Source of the DNA: JALYGY01 sp963800975
GTDB taxonomy: Bacteria; Actinomycetota; Rubrobacteria; Rubrobacterales; Rubrobacteraceae
Length of the DNA: 64,000 bases
Direction: 5' to 3'
Assembly: GCA_963800975.1 (NCBI GenBank)
Contig: CAWDDB010000008.1
Span: forward strand, 1,221,833 to 1,285,832
A model generated the notes under the pieces. It searched no databases. It was not told the origin of the DNA and was given only the letters and a program-made list of their open reading frames with translations. Within the stretch, counting starts at the first letter, position 1, and every line of letters begins with the position of its first letter. Positions 56,297-64,000 of the stretch are shown piece after piece. Position numbers and translations under genes: made by a program.

Positions 56297-57715
56297 ATGG
56301 TGGACCGGCAAGAGGCCCTGGGGCTGCCCCTAGCCAAGCCCCTGGATGAGGCGGAGGTCCATAGGTTCGCGGCAGCACTCCGAGGAGGATTGCTGCGTCC
56401 CGAGGACGATGGCTACGACGCCGCGCGGGCGGTCTTCAACGGCACGGTGGATCGACGTCCCGCCCTGATCGCGCGCTGCGCGGGGGTGGCCGACGTGGCC
56501 AGGGGGGTCGAGCTCGCCTGCTCCCACGACCTGCCGCTCTCCGTCCGCGGCGGCGGACACAGCGTCGCGGGCAAGGCGGTGTGCGACGGCGGGCTGATGC
56601 TCGACCTCTCGCCCATGAAGGGCATGCGCGTCGATCCCGCACGTAGGACCGCTGAAGCCCAGGCAGGGCTCACCCTGGGCGAATTCGACCACGAGACCCA
56701 GGAGTTCGGGCTCGCGACCACTCTGGGTGTGGTCTCCGTGACCGGCATAGCCGGGCTCACCTTGGGCGGCGGCCTCGGCTGGCTCAACGGCAAGCACGGC
56801 CTCGCCTGCGACAACCTCTTCTCCGCGGACGTGGTGACCGCCGACGGTCGGCTCGTCGTCGCCAACGAGGAAGAGAACGAAGACCTGTTCTGGGGCATCC
56901 GTGGCGGGGGAGGCAACTTCGGCGTAGTGACCTCCTTCGGCTACCGGCTCCACCCGGTCGGAACGGTGCTGGGAGGCGGGCTCTCCTATCCGCTGTCGGA
57001 GGCCCGCGATGTCCTCCGCTTCTACCACGAGTTCGCGAGCGCTGCGCCCGACGAGCTCTCCACCGCCGCATCCCTAGGCGCGACGCCGGACGGCGGGGGC
57101 GTGGTGGGCGTCTCGGTGTGCTACTGCGGTGCCGTCGAGGAGGGAGAGCGGGCGCTTCGCCCCCTACGAGAGTTCGGCTCTCCGCTCGCGGACAACATCC
57201 AGCCCATGGCCTACACCGTGCTGCAGAGCGCCCCCGATCCGGGGTTCCCGCCCGGACGGCGGCACTACTGGAAGTCGAGCTACCTCAAGGACTTCAGCGA
57301 CGAGGCGATCGAGGTCATGGTCGGGTTCGTCTCCGAGATGCCTTCGCCAACCACAGGCGTTGGGCTGCAGCAGATGCACGGCGCGGCGAGCCGCGTGGAC
57401 CCGACGGCGACGGCCTTCCCGCACAGGGACGAGCACTACGACTTTCTCATCCTCTCCCAGTGGGCCGACCCGGCGGAGTCGGAGAGGAACACGGAGTGGA
57501 CGCGCTCGTTCTTCGAGGCGATGGGGCCGTTCTTCGAGGAAGGCGTCTACGTGAACAACCTCGGCGACGAGGGGGAGGACCGGGTGAAGGCGGCGTACGG
57601 CGCCAACTACGAGCGGCTACTGGCCCTCAAGGGCAAGTACGACCCCGCCAACCTGTTCCGTCTCAACCAGAACATAGGACCGCCGGCCCAGGCCACAAGC
57701 GGCGCGGCGTCGTAG
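56297..57715 (+). CDS. FAD-linked oxidase, berberine-bridge-enzyme type (472 aa)
   Basis: Third paralogue in the window. FAD domain: RGGGHSVAGKAVCDGG (predicted histidyl-FAD), GIAGLTLGGGLGWLNGKHGL, GIRGGGGNFGVVTSFGYRL. C-terminal BBE element: YDPANLFRLNQNIGP. Again no Cys at the second covalent position (VVSVTGIAG). It stands alone 43 kb from the other two, after the palindromic repeat/MITE. AAAGGACTACGGGAT precedes the ATG. Substrate unknown. Confidence 0.88.
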   Translation: MVDRQEALGLPLAKPLDEAEVHRFAAALRGGLLRPEDDGYDAARAVFNGTVDRRPALIARCAGVADVARGVELACSHDLPLSVRGGGHSVAGKAVCDGGLMLDLSPMKGMRVDPARRTAEAQAGLTLGEFDHETQEFGLATTLGVVSVTGIAGLTLGGGLGWLNGKHGLACDNLFSADVVTADGRLVVANEEENEDLFWGIRGGGGNFGVVTSFGYRLHPVGTVLGGGLSYPLSEARDVLRFYHEFASAAPDELSTAASLGATPDGGGVVGVSVCYCGAVEEGERALRPLREFGSPLADNIQPMAYTVLQSAPDPGFPPGRRHYWKSSYLKDFSDEAIEVMVGFVSEMPSPTTGVGLQQMHGAASRVDPTATAFPHRDEHYDFLILSQWADPAESERNTEWTRSFFEAMGPFFEEGVYVNNLGDEGEDRVKAAYGANYERLLALKGKYDPANLFRLNQNIGPPAQATSGAAS

Positions 57716-57990
57716 AGGCTTCCCCTCGCTCTGAGATGGACGAATTCATGTACGAGCTGGTGGCCAGGAATCTGATAAGCGGCACGATCCATCTGGGGGA
57801 CGTGAGGATCCCGGACATCGCCCCGACGTGTGCGATATGACGCTATGCTAAGGACCAGAAGGCGGGCGGGAAAACAGGAAAAGAGCTGGGACCCCCTTAG
57901 AGGATCCCGGCCGCAGCACCTACCTCTGCTCCCCGCTTTGATGCCCAGCTCTTGTATGAAATCGGCCTGTATATCGGCCGCAGTTCTCGG
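57716..57990. other. Intergenic region after the FAD oxidase
   Basis: Contains a 34-codon plus-strand frame at 57736-57840 (MDEFMYELVARNLISGTIHL...) with good codon usage but no ribosome site, possibly a relic. AAGAGCTGGG (57881-57890) and CCCAGCTCTT (57944-57953) form a 10-bp inverted repeat that may terminate the coiled-coil gene on the minus strand. Confidence 0.45.
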
Positions 57991-58176
57991 TTAGGGGGTT
58001 TTCCTGCCCCTCATCTGGCGTTCCGCATCTTCACGCCGTTCATGGGCTTCTTCTTCCTTCTCCATTATCCGGCGCTCCGCTTGTTCGCGCCGTCCACGGG
58101 CTTCTTGCTTCTGTTTTGTGCGCAGATTGCGGACCTCTTCCCCGGAGTTGTAGTCCTCGGGTGTGTGTGGGCACAT
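57991..58176 (-). CDS. Small charged coiled-coil protein (61 aa)
   Basis: MCPHTPEDYNSGEEVRNLRT, KQKQEARGRREQAERRIMEK, EEEAHERREDAERQMRGRKT, P. Beyond the first 15 residues it is almost entirely Glu/Arg/Lys/Ala heptads, so a single long helix or coiled coil is expected. GGAAGGAGG precedes the ATG at 58176. No family recognised. Its neighbours upstream are a cold-shock protein and a tiny membrane peptide on the same strand. Confidence 0.6.
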   Translation of the reverse strand: MCPHTPEDYNSGEEVRNLRTKQKQEARGRREQAERRIMEKEEEAHERREDAERQMRGRKTP

Positions 58177-58545
58177 AGGCGGCGACCTCCTTCCCATGCT
58201 CTAGCAACGCCCACCGTGTCTTGGTAGTTCCTTACCACAAGGGCGGGGTACCCAAACGAAGGACTCCGGCCCGTTCGCTGCCCATTAATGGTGACCGGGC
58301 CCACCTGGAACGCAGACGAAGCTACGAGGATTGCCGAGGGCGCCGCAGGGCGGATGCGGGACCCAGTCTACCGGCTACACCCCGACGCCCGAGGAGAGCC
58401 GGAGGATGTCGATCTTGCATTCCCGGCGCCAAGATGCTGGGTGGACGCGGAACCGGACGCTTGGCAGAAGATCCACATGTCCCTCCTGTGCCTGGCGATA
58501 GCCTCCTACCGTATGTTCGCCGGCCCCCATCTTGTCTTCGCCGCT
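58177..58545. other. Intergenic region before the cold-shock gene (369 bp)
   Basis: I see no convincing gene. A plus-strand frame from 58288 runs through this region and across the cold-shock gene, but in the second part it is only the antisense of csp. The first 80 codons show no family. Confidence 0.45.
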
Positions 58546-58749
58546 CTAAGCCTTGGAGACATTCTCCGCCTGGGGACCTTTCTGACCTTGGCCAACCTCG
58601 AAAGTCACCTTCTCGCCTTCCTCGAGGTTCCTAAACCCCTCGCCCACAATAGCGGAGAAGTGCACGAATACGTCCTGGCTACCATCGTCGGGTGTGATGA
58701 AGCCGTAGCCCTTATCCTGGCTGAACCACTTCACCGTTCCTTGAGGCAT
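58546..58749 (-). CDS. Cold-shock protein (CspA family, 67 aa)
   Basis: A single OB-fold: PQGTVKWFSQDKGYGFITPD (RNP-1 KGYGFI), DGSQDVFVHFSAIVGEGFRN (RNP-2 VFVHFS) and EGEKVTFEVGQGQKGPQAEN. It binds single-stranded RNA/DNA and acts as an RNA chaperone in the cytoplasm. Complete length. The ATG at 58749 follows GGGAAGGAG. Other in-frame codons upstream carry no conserved sequence. Confidence 0.93.
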   Translation of the reverse strand: MPQGTVKWFSQDKGYGFITPDDGSQDVFVHFSAIVGEGFRNLEEGEKVTFEVGQGQKGPQAENVSKA

Positions 58750-58873
58750 ACGCAATCTCCTTCCCATTACATCCCTGGCGGACAACTTACCCTCGCTACC
58801 ATAGACTGTAAACGCAAAAAGGCCGGAGCCCCAGCGACAGCTAAGGTCCCGGCCCGCTGCTCAACAATGGCGC

Positions 58874-58954
58874 TCAAACGAACTGCAGTATTAGCCAAAT
58901 CAAAACGATTATCACCACCACCGCTATGACCAGACTCAATATGTTCCTAGACAC
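58874..58954 (-). CDS. Very small single-pass membrane peptide (26 aa)
   Basis: VSRNILSLVIAVVVIIVLIW followed by LILQFV: a basic start and one hydrophobic helix filling the rest. GAGGGGAGGTGAAA immediately precedes the GTG at 58954, a strong ribosome site. The hydrophobic run and ribosome site make chance unlikely. It may be a small membrane-embedded regulator. It is upstream of csp on the same strand, about 125 bp away. Confidence 0.5.
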   Translation of the reverse strand: MSRNILSLVIAVVVIIVLIWLILQFV

Positions 58955-59089
58955 TTTCACCTCCCCTCTCGTTATTCTCGACCCAGAGAAGCTAGCAGCA
59001 TTGCGGAAGGGGCGGGGTCCCACGGGGCCTCGGCCGGGTAAGTCACCCTCTCAGACGGGCGGACCCATCTCTAAAATCACGTGTGGTAC

Positions 59090-59167
59090 TCAGCGCCTCC
59101 GGGCTATTCGCCAGACGCCAACTAACACTCGGAAAAGAACCAACCTGGCAATCCATCTTATTAGCAT
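59090..59167 (-). CDS. Possible small amphipathic peptide (25 aa)
   Basis: MLIRWIARLVLFRVLVGVWR followed by IARRR. Hydrophobic and basic residues alternate as in a membrane-active or membrane-anchored helix. GAGGAGG lies 12 nt before the ATG at 59167, rather far; a GTG nearer to it gives only four codons. It could be real, but the evidence is modest. Confidence 0.3.
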   Translation of the reverse strand: MLIRWIARLVLFRVLVGVWRIARRR

Positions 59168-59611
59168 ACCCACACTGTACCTCCTCATGAAATTCAAGAA
59201 CATATACGTCACTAGGAGACACAAGTTGCGCTACACCGATTACACGGGCAAAGGGAAGAGGGCCGGGGAGAGTTGGCGAACCCCTCGGCCAGCGAAATTG
59301 GACTGGGCCATAGACGCGAGAAGGGCAGGACGGCTGCCGCAGGGAGGAGTGGGCGACAGCGCCACGATCATCACGCTACCTTGCCCGCTACGCTCCTTAG
59401 CATGATCTCCCTACTCCCTCTATCGCCTCTAGCAACGAAGGCAGCATAGGCCGCGGAGGGCGCATGCGTAACCTTACGCATTCCGGGTACGCATCTATGT
59501 GGGTAGGCTCAGGCGGAGGGGCCCGCCAAGTGTCCTATCCTAGCCCGCCGCGCGTAGTAGCTCGCCCTCCCGTACCCCTTCCGTGGACACCCTGAGACAG
59601 CAGTGCCTTAC
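59168..59611. other. Gene-free stretch (444 bp)
   Basis: No gene or RNA recognised. Between the small-peptide region and the 3' end of the sulfatase gene. No dispersed-repeat copy found here. Confidence 0.45.
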
Positions 59612-61390
59612 CTAGTTCGCCACGGTGAACGACCACGCCTTCTGCTGCATGCCGGTGGTCGAAGCGCTCTGGTCGAGGTGGTTGCCGGCCACGTCCCTCG
59701 CCCCACCGGTTACCCGCGCGTCGTAGGTCGCACCCCTCCTCAACGCGGAGCTCGGGTCCAGGGTGGCCTTGTCGGTGCTCGCCGAGTAGACCACGGAAGC
59801 CGCGACCTTCGTCGTGGTGCCCCTCTCGAAGAGCACGTAGGTGGTGGCGTTGATGGAGGACGCCCTCATGTCCTCGGGGAAGGTGGCGGTGAGGTTGGCC
59901 GAGGGTGAGACCCCGGTGGCGCCAGAGCCCGGGACTGTGGCGGTGACCCTGGGGGCGGTTGAGTCTGTGGTCCACTCGGCGGTGCGGCAGCCGTTTGCTG
60001 AGCAGTCCCTGAGGTTGTAGAGGCGGGTCTCCAGGGAGGCGTGGAGCGCCTCGTTGCCCGTGCTGCGGGGCACGCTGCTTAGCTGGTAGGGGTCGGCGAC
60101 GAGGTCGTAGAGCTCGGTCTCCGCGCTTTCGTCGTACCTCACGAACATGTGCCCCTGGGTGCGCACACCCTTGTGCGTGGGCGTGGGGACCTTCGTCCCG
60201 TCCCAGAACCATCCTTCCTCGAGGAAGGCCTGCCGCCAGGAGGAGGGGGGCGCGCTCGTGAGCAGGGGGGAGAACGAGCGGCCGTCCACGAACGAAGGGG
60301 TGGGGACGCCGGCCAGGCTCGCTATGGTGGGGGCGAGGTCGTTGTTCAGGACCAGCTGCTGCCTCACGGCCCCCGCGGGCACCCCAGGACCTCGTACCAT
60401 CAGGGGCACCCCTATGTCCTCCTCGTAGGGCGTCTTCTTGTTCGCGTCGAAACGGTGGTTGCCGATGTGGTAGCCGTTGTCTGAGGTGAAGAAGACGTAG
60501 GTGCTTGACAGCTCGCCCGTCTGCTGCAGGCTGGCGACTACCCGCCTCAGGAGGTCTTCTACCGATAGCATCGAGCGCAGCCTCTGGCGGTAGAGGTCCT
60601 GCATGCTGCCCGAGACCTCCGGGCTGATGCGGGGGTAAGACTTCACCCACTGGGGCTTGTCGGAGACGTCGGCCTCGTCGAAGTTGGGTGGCTTGGGCAG
60701 CGGGGTGGCCGAGAAGCTGTCCTTGTAGCGCTCGGCCACCTCCGGAGGGATGTGCGGGGCCGTGGTGCCGACCACAACGAAGAACGGATCGGGCTCGGTC
60801 GAGCTCCTGCGTATAAAGTCCTCCGCCTTGCCGGCGTAGACGTCGGTGGAGTGGCCGCTCATGGCCACCTCCTGTCCGTCCTGGTTGATCCTCGTCGTGG
60901 GCGCATCACCCATGTTCACGTACCACTCGTCCCAGCCTGGGGGCACGTATGTGCCGCCGTAGGAGTTCATGTACTTGCCTATGTACTTGGTCTGGTAGCC
61001 TGCGTCGTCGAGCCAGGTGGCTGTGGTGGAGTGGTCAAGACCCAGGCTACGGAACTTCCCCGCGCCTCCCTCGGGCAAGCTGTTACCGATGATCTGGTGG
61101 TTGTGGGGGTACTGGCCTCGTAGGAAGCTGGCCCTAGATGGGCAGCACAGGGAGTAGGTAACGTAGGCGTTGTTGAAGGTTGTGCCGTTTGCGCCCATGA
61201 AGGTGCGTATGCCGCCGAGGTCCTGCATGGATCGCTCGTCTAGGTCGTCGGTCATGACGAAGACGAAGTTGGGGCGGGCGGCGACTTGGGCTGCGGCCTT
61301 ACCCCTTTCGCCCCGCGGGTCGGCGCCGGGGAGCGCCAGCACCGCGGCGGCCACCACCAATAGAACCGCCGTACATACCGTTTGCCTCAT
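59612..61390 (-). CDS. Secreted sulfatase with C-terminal Ig-like (Big_5) domain (592 aa)
   Basis: Signal peptide MRQTVCTAVLLVVAAAVLAL. Sulfatase domain: PNFVFVMTDDLDERSMQDL (metal Asp pair), the formylglycine site YSLCCPSRASFLRGQYPHN (CxPSR), HIPPEVAERYKDSF, and TYVFFTSDNGYHIGNHRFD with metal Asp/Asn and His. Residues 490-590 are a Big_5-type Ig-like domain (DSTAPRVTATVPGSGATGVS). It hydrolyses sulfate esters outside the cell; the substrate is probably a sulfated glycan or lipid. Formylglycine generation would need a separate maturase, not seen here. Confidence 0.9.
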   Translation of the reverse strand: MRQTVCTAVLLVVAAAVLALPGADPRGERGKAAAQVAARPNFVFVMTDDLDERSMQDLGGIRTFMGANGTTFNNAYVTYSLCCPSRASFLRGQYPHNHQIIGNSLPEGGAGKFRSLGLDHSTTATWLDDAGYQTKYIGKYMNSYGGTYVPPGWDEWYVNMGDAPTTRINQDGQEVAMSGHSTDVYAGKAEDFIRRSSTEPDPFFVVVGTTAPHIPPEVAERYKDSFSATPLPKPPNFDEADVSDKPQWVKSYPRISPEVSGSMQDLYRQRLRSMLSVEDLLRRVVASLQQTGELSSTYVFFTSDNGYHIGNHRFDANKKTPYEEDIGVPLMVRGPGVPAGAVRQQLVLNNDLAPTIASLAGVPTPSFVDGRSFSPLLTSAPPSSWRQAFLEEGWFWDGTKVPTPTHKGVRTQGHMFVRYDESAETELYDLVADPYQLSSVPRSTGNEALHASLETRLYNLRDCSANGCRTAEWTTDSTAPRVTATVPGSGATGVSPSANLTATFPEDMRASSINATTYVLFERGTTTKVAASVVYSASTDKATLDPSSALRRGATYDARVTGGARDVAGNHLDQSASTTGMQQKAWSFTVAN

Positions 61391-61397
61391 CGGCTGC

Positions 61398-62676
61398 TCA
61401 CCCCTTCGTCTTCTTCCGCAAGGAGGCTATGCACTGGCCCTGGTTCTTGAAGCCGAACTCCTCGTAGCCGCCCCACTTGCAGTCGGCCTTGCTCTTGGGT
61501 TCGTGCACAAGCTCGTAGGCACCCGAGTCGCATGCTGCCCCCTGCGGGCGCGCAACGCCACGCTGGTCGGTGTTAGGGGGCGGGCAGGCGTCCTGGCCCA
61601 CCAGGTCAACAGCGGGGCTTTCGGGCTGGAGGGCTATGGTCTTGGTGGGGCCTCCGTTGTTCCGCAAGCCGTCCGGGTCGAGGAGGGGGTCGGTGTTGGG
61701 GAGGGAGCCCGTGGCCTGGGTGAAGCCGCAGGTGCCGTCGTCGTCTACGTTGTAGCCGCCGTCGGTCAACGTAGTAACCAAGGAGCAGTTGTCGCCCGAC
61801 GTGTTGTTCGCCACTATGCTACTGCGCAGCGTCGCCCCTACGGAATTGTCGACGAGGTGGATGCCGCTGCCGCGAAAAGTGGCGCTGTTGCCCGAGATGG
61901 TGGAGTTCGTCACCTCAAGCGTACCTGCATCGAAGATTCCTATGCCGCCGCCCGAGGCACTGACCCTGTTGTTCGAGATGGTGGAGTCAATCACCTTGAC
62001 TGCTGAGCCGAGACGACCGCTGAGGACGCCGCCACCACCGCTGGAGGTGTTCTCGGAGACAGTGGAGTTCATGAGGGTTATGGTGCCACTGTTAAGGATG
62101 CCGTTGCGGATGCCTCCGCCGCCATTGGCGGCGTGATTGCTGAAAATGGTGGCGTTCGCGACCGTTAGGGTGCCCCCGTCGTTGGCGATAGCGCCGCCCG
62201 AGCCTGCTATGTTGCCAGATAGGGTGGAGTTCGTGACCGTCAGGGTGCCGACGTTGTGGATGCCCCCGCCCAGCCCAGGCTGGATGCCGCTACTGAACTC
62301 GTTCGTTATGCCGTCCGTGATAGTCAGCTTGCTCAAGGACAACCTCGCCCCGCTCTGTACCTCGAAGACGCGCACAGAGTCGTTGCCGCTCACCGTGACG
62401 TCCCCGCCCCCGTCTATCGCTAGCCCCGCACCATCCGTAATCGTCGGCAGCGTGGAGGCAAGCGTTATCGTCCCGCCCACCCCCTCGGCGAAGACTATCT
62501 GGTCGGCACCCGCCCTCAAGTTGGCCTTATTATGGCCTCCCTCAAGGAGCCTGCCCCACTATTCGAGGTGTTGGTGACGGTGAAGGTATCTGCCCACGCC
62601 GCGCCCGCGTAGAGCATCGTCGACACCAGCGTCACCAGAGATACAGCGAGGAACCTTGGTCTTTCTTGCGAACCAT
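61398..62676 (-). pseudogene. Secreted parallel beta-helix (choice-of-anchor-type) protein with N-terminal frameshifts
   Basis: The long frame (61398-62519) has right-handed beta-helix repeats: LTVTNSTLSGNIAGSGGAIA, TIFSNHAANGGGGIRNGILN, VIDSTISNNRVSASGGGIGI, ending with ALQPESPAVDLVGQDACPPP, the choice-of-anchor Q-type end. The preceding signal peptide and start of the domain (RFLAVSLVTLVSTMLYAGAA, TFTVTNTSNSGAGSLREAII) are in another frame and stop at about 62516. A shift of one base joins SLREAI to KANLRAGADQIVF. A further shift joins the ATG at 62676 (MVRK) to the signal peptide. Either two mutations or read errors in short A/T runs. GGGGAGAG precedes the ATG. Confidence 0.72.
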
Positions 62677-62778
62677 GGCGTGTGCATCTCTCCCCTTCCC
62701 TTAAATGGCTAAGGCGCTCTCCCTGCAGCCGTCTTGCATGCCACGAATGCACCATACGCCCCCAGCAAGGACTCGGGC

Positions 62779-62796
62779 ATGTGCCACATGGCACAT
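62779..62796. promoter_or_regulatory. CRP-like palindrome upstream of the beta-helix gene
   Basis: ATGTGCCA-CA-TGGCACAT, an 8-bp perfect inverted repeat with TGTG...CACA edges. It lies about 105 bp upstream of the likely ATG at 62676, in a gene-free region. A binding site for a CRP/FNR-type or other dimeric regulator is plausible. Confidence 0.4.
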
Positions 62797-62997
62797 ATCC
62801 GTGACGAGCGTAGCTACCCTAAAAATAACCGTAGACAGAGGCCCCCAAGCCCCGGTCCTAGTGGGCCAGGACCGCTGCGGGGCACGACCGCTCCAACGGG
62901 TATCATGAGGAAGATGCGCCCACCCCGGTCCAAGGCGGGCGATGCGTACCGCATAGGACCGGAGTTAGCCCGATGCGAACTTCCGAGTACGCCTGCC

Positions 62998-63140
62998 AGA
63001 GACTGTCTGATAATTCTAGAATAGCCCCGTTGTGGGCTCTCAAGAGAGGTCAGAACGGGGCCAGAAGCACCATCTTGTCGCATGTCGTGCCACCAACACA
63101 AGCGCTCATGGGTGTTCTAGCGATTAATCAGACAGTCTCT
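62998..63140. mobile_element. MITE-like element, 143 bp, third copy (different interior)
   Basis: Ends AGAGACTGTCTGAT (62998-63011) and ATCAGACAGTCTCT (63127-63140) are perfect inverted repeats; similarity continues to TCTAGAA. An inner inverted repeat (GCCCCGTT / AACGGGGC) is present. The ends are related to copies A and B but the interior is not. It is flanked by dispersed-repeat halves: GCGAACTTCCGAGTACGCCT (left, from 62976) and CTCGAAGGTGTGCGG (right). Confidence 0.82.
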
Positions 63141-63451
63141 ACTCGAAGGTGTGCGGACACGACCGGGGTAGCGTCAGAGCCGGGCATCGTTCTCCTATTC
63201 GGGCACAAAGGAAGAGTCCGTGCTCAAGGGCAAGGTCCTCCCACCCGCTCGAGGCATACCTCGGCGGGTCCGTCTCCGGCGAGCACCGCCCGGAACCTCA
63301 GCTCTGGTTTGTTTGTTAAATGGCAATGATACGGTCGATGCGAGCTCGAACAGCGACAGCTTTGTCTCCGACCCCGATTGGGGCGTCGATGCGGAGCCCT
63401 AGAGTCCGCTCCGACCGGCGTACCGCGCCAGCTCCAGATCCATTCTGACAA
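63141..63451. other. Gene-free stretch (311 bp)
   Basis: Begins with the right half of the split dispersed repeat. No gene recognised; short plus- and minus-strand frames have no start signals or family resemblance. Confidence 0.45.
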
Positions 63452-63859
63452 ATGCCCTCCCGAAGAGGTTACAAGCCTACTCTAGGAGCAAGGTGGACTC
63501 CGGCCCCTCGACACGCGGCGGAGCAAGGAACACTCGTGCGGCTTATACGTTTTAGGGCTCGGGACCAGGAGGACGCCTTCACTAGTCCGATCTACCTGAA
63601 TGACCACGAAGGCGGCGAATTCGCGCTCCCGCTTTTCTCTAGCTCGGAGGCCCCATAGCGTTACGCGGAGGTCATCGCCGACGCGCCAGGGCCAGAGACA
63701 GGCACCGATGCGGAGCTTGCGCCCGGGCGCTACCGGGCGGTGCGCCTCGAGGACGAGGGAGAGCTCTTCGAGTCGGCGGCGCTGGGTGGGGTCGATTGCC
63801 TGGTTTGGAACATCTGCGCTTGTGCTTCTCGATACTATGGTGCTAAGCTACCCCCGTGA
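63452..63859 (+). pseudogene. Coding remnant interrupted by an in-frame TAG
   Basis: The frame reads VRLIRFRARDQEDAFTSPIY, LNDHEGGEFALPLFSSSEAP, then TAG (63656-63658), and goes on in the same frame RYAEVIADAPGPETGTDAEL, APGRYRAVRLEDEGELFESA and ALGGVDCLVWN. Codon usage is normal on both sides, so a sense codon (for example CAG) was probably mutated. Family not recognised. No good start codon context upstream. Confidence 0.5.
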
Positions 63860-63922
63860 TGTTAAGTAACGGGTGGTGTTCGGCACCCCTATTCCTTCGC
63901 CTCACCAAAAAAGGCAGGGAGG

Positions 63923-64000
63923 ATAAGGAAGAGTGGTCTACTGGTATCTTCGGTGGCCTTAGCCCTGCTTGTCGCATGCGGGGTTGCCGTGATCGAAGCG
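63923..64000 (+). CDS. Start of a secreted protein (signal peptide), cut by the window end
   Basis: GGGAGG precedes a frame reading RKSGLLVSSVALALLVACGV then AVIEA, a typical signal peptide resembling those of RTX-like secreted proteins in this genome. The expected start codon is ATA (63923) or another non-standard codon, so either an unusual start or a mutation is involved. Only 26 codons are visible. Confidence 0.35.
   Translation, partial: MRKSGLLVSSVALALLVACGVAVIEA

Noticed and set aside
58288..58929. 213-aa plus-strand protein
   Set aside because: Its second half is antisense to the cold-shock gene and the first half has no family or ribosome site.

Overview
The window looks like the chromosome of a high-GC actinobacterium, most likely a Rubrobacter relative. 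This rests on very high GC, frequent GTG/TTG starts, strong AGGAGG ribosome sites, F420-type and SnoaL-like enzymes, large AfsR/LuxR-type regulators and RTX-like secreted proteins. The genus is inferred from protein style, not from a marker gene.

Layout. 0-9 kb: CPBP-type and other membrane proteins, a large LuxR-ATPase regulator, folB, a PlsC-like acyltransferase and an MFS exporter. 9-14 kb: a minus-strand cassette of two FAD-linked oxidases, a methyltransferase and a SnoaL-like protein, which looks like natural-product tailoring without a synthase. 14-19.4 kb: a PIG-V-like mannosyltransferase, an ABC-2 exporter pair, an amine-oxidase-like flavoprotein and a DUF4386-like protein. 19.4-24 kb: a decayed, repeat-rich stretch with truncated genes, a secreted protein, an intact CPBP protease and an F420-dependent oxidoreductase. 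24-33 kb: topoisomerase III, secreted repeat proteins, a glutaredoxin-like protein, an ECF sigma/anti-sigma/hydrolase operon, a YihY-type protein and tRNA-Ser(GCT).

32.98-48.73 kb is an integrated element in that tRNA-Ser gene. A 37-bp perfect copy of the tRNA 3' end lies at its right end. Both ends carry a pair of 9-bp direct repeats 12 bp apart, probably integrase arm sites. The element encodes a tyrosine integrase, an Xis-like protein, an XRE-like regulator, a DUF3854/DUF927-type primase-helicase coupled to a TubC-docking-like small protein, two zinc-finger proteins of unknown role, and cargo for glycan modification (a sulfotransferase, a sulfotransferase-glycosyltransferase fusion, a GT2 and a methyltransferase). 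Decayed sulfatase, DNA methyltransferase and primase fragments are also present. I see no conjugation or capsid genes.

48.7-64 kb is accessory and partly decayed. It has PNPOx, nucleoside hydrolase, ChbG-like deacetylase, a third FAD-linked oxidase, cold-shock protein, a secreted sulfatase with an Ig-like domain, and a frameshifted beta-helix protein. It also has several very small genes, notably two tandem arginine/cysteine-rich peptides (34 and 41 aa) with nearly identical ribosome sites. A dispersed intergenic repeat (GCGGACTTCCGAGAAC ... GGGTGAATAG) occurs more than a dozen times in the window. Three MITE-like elements of 141, 141 and 143 bp each sit inside a copy of that repeat.
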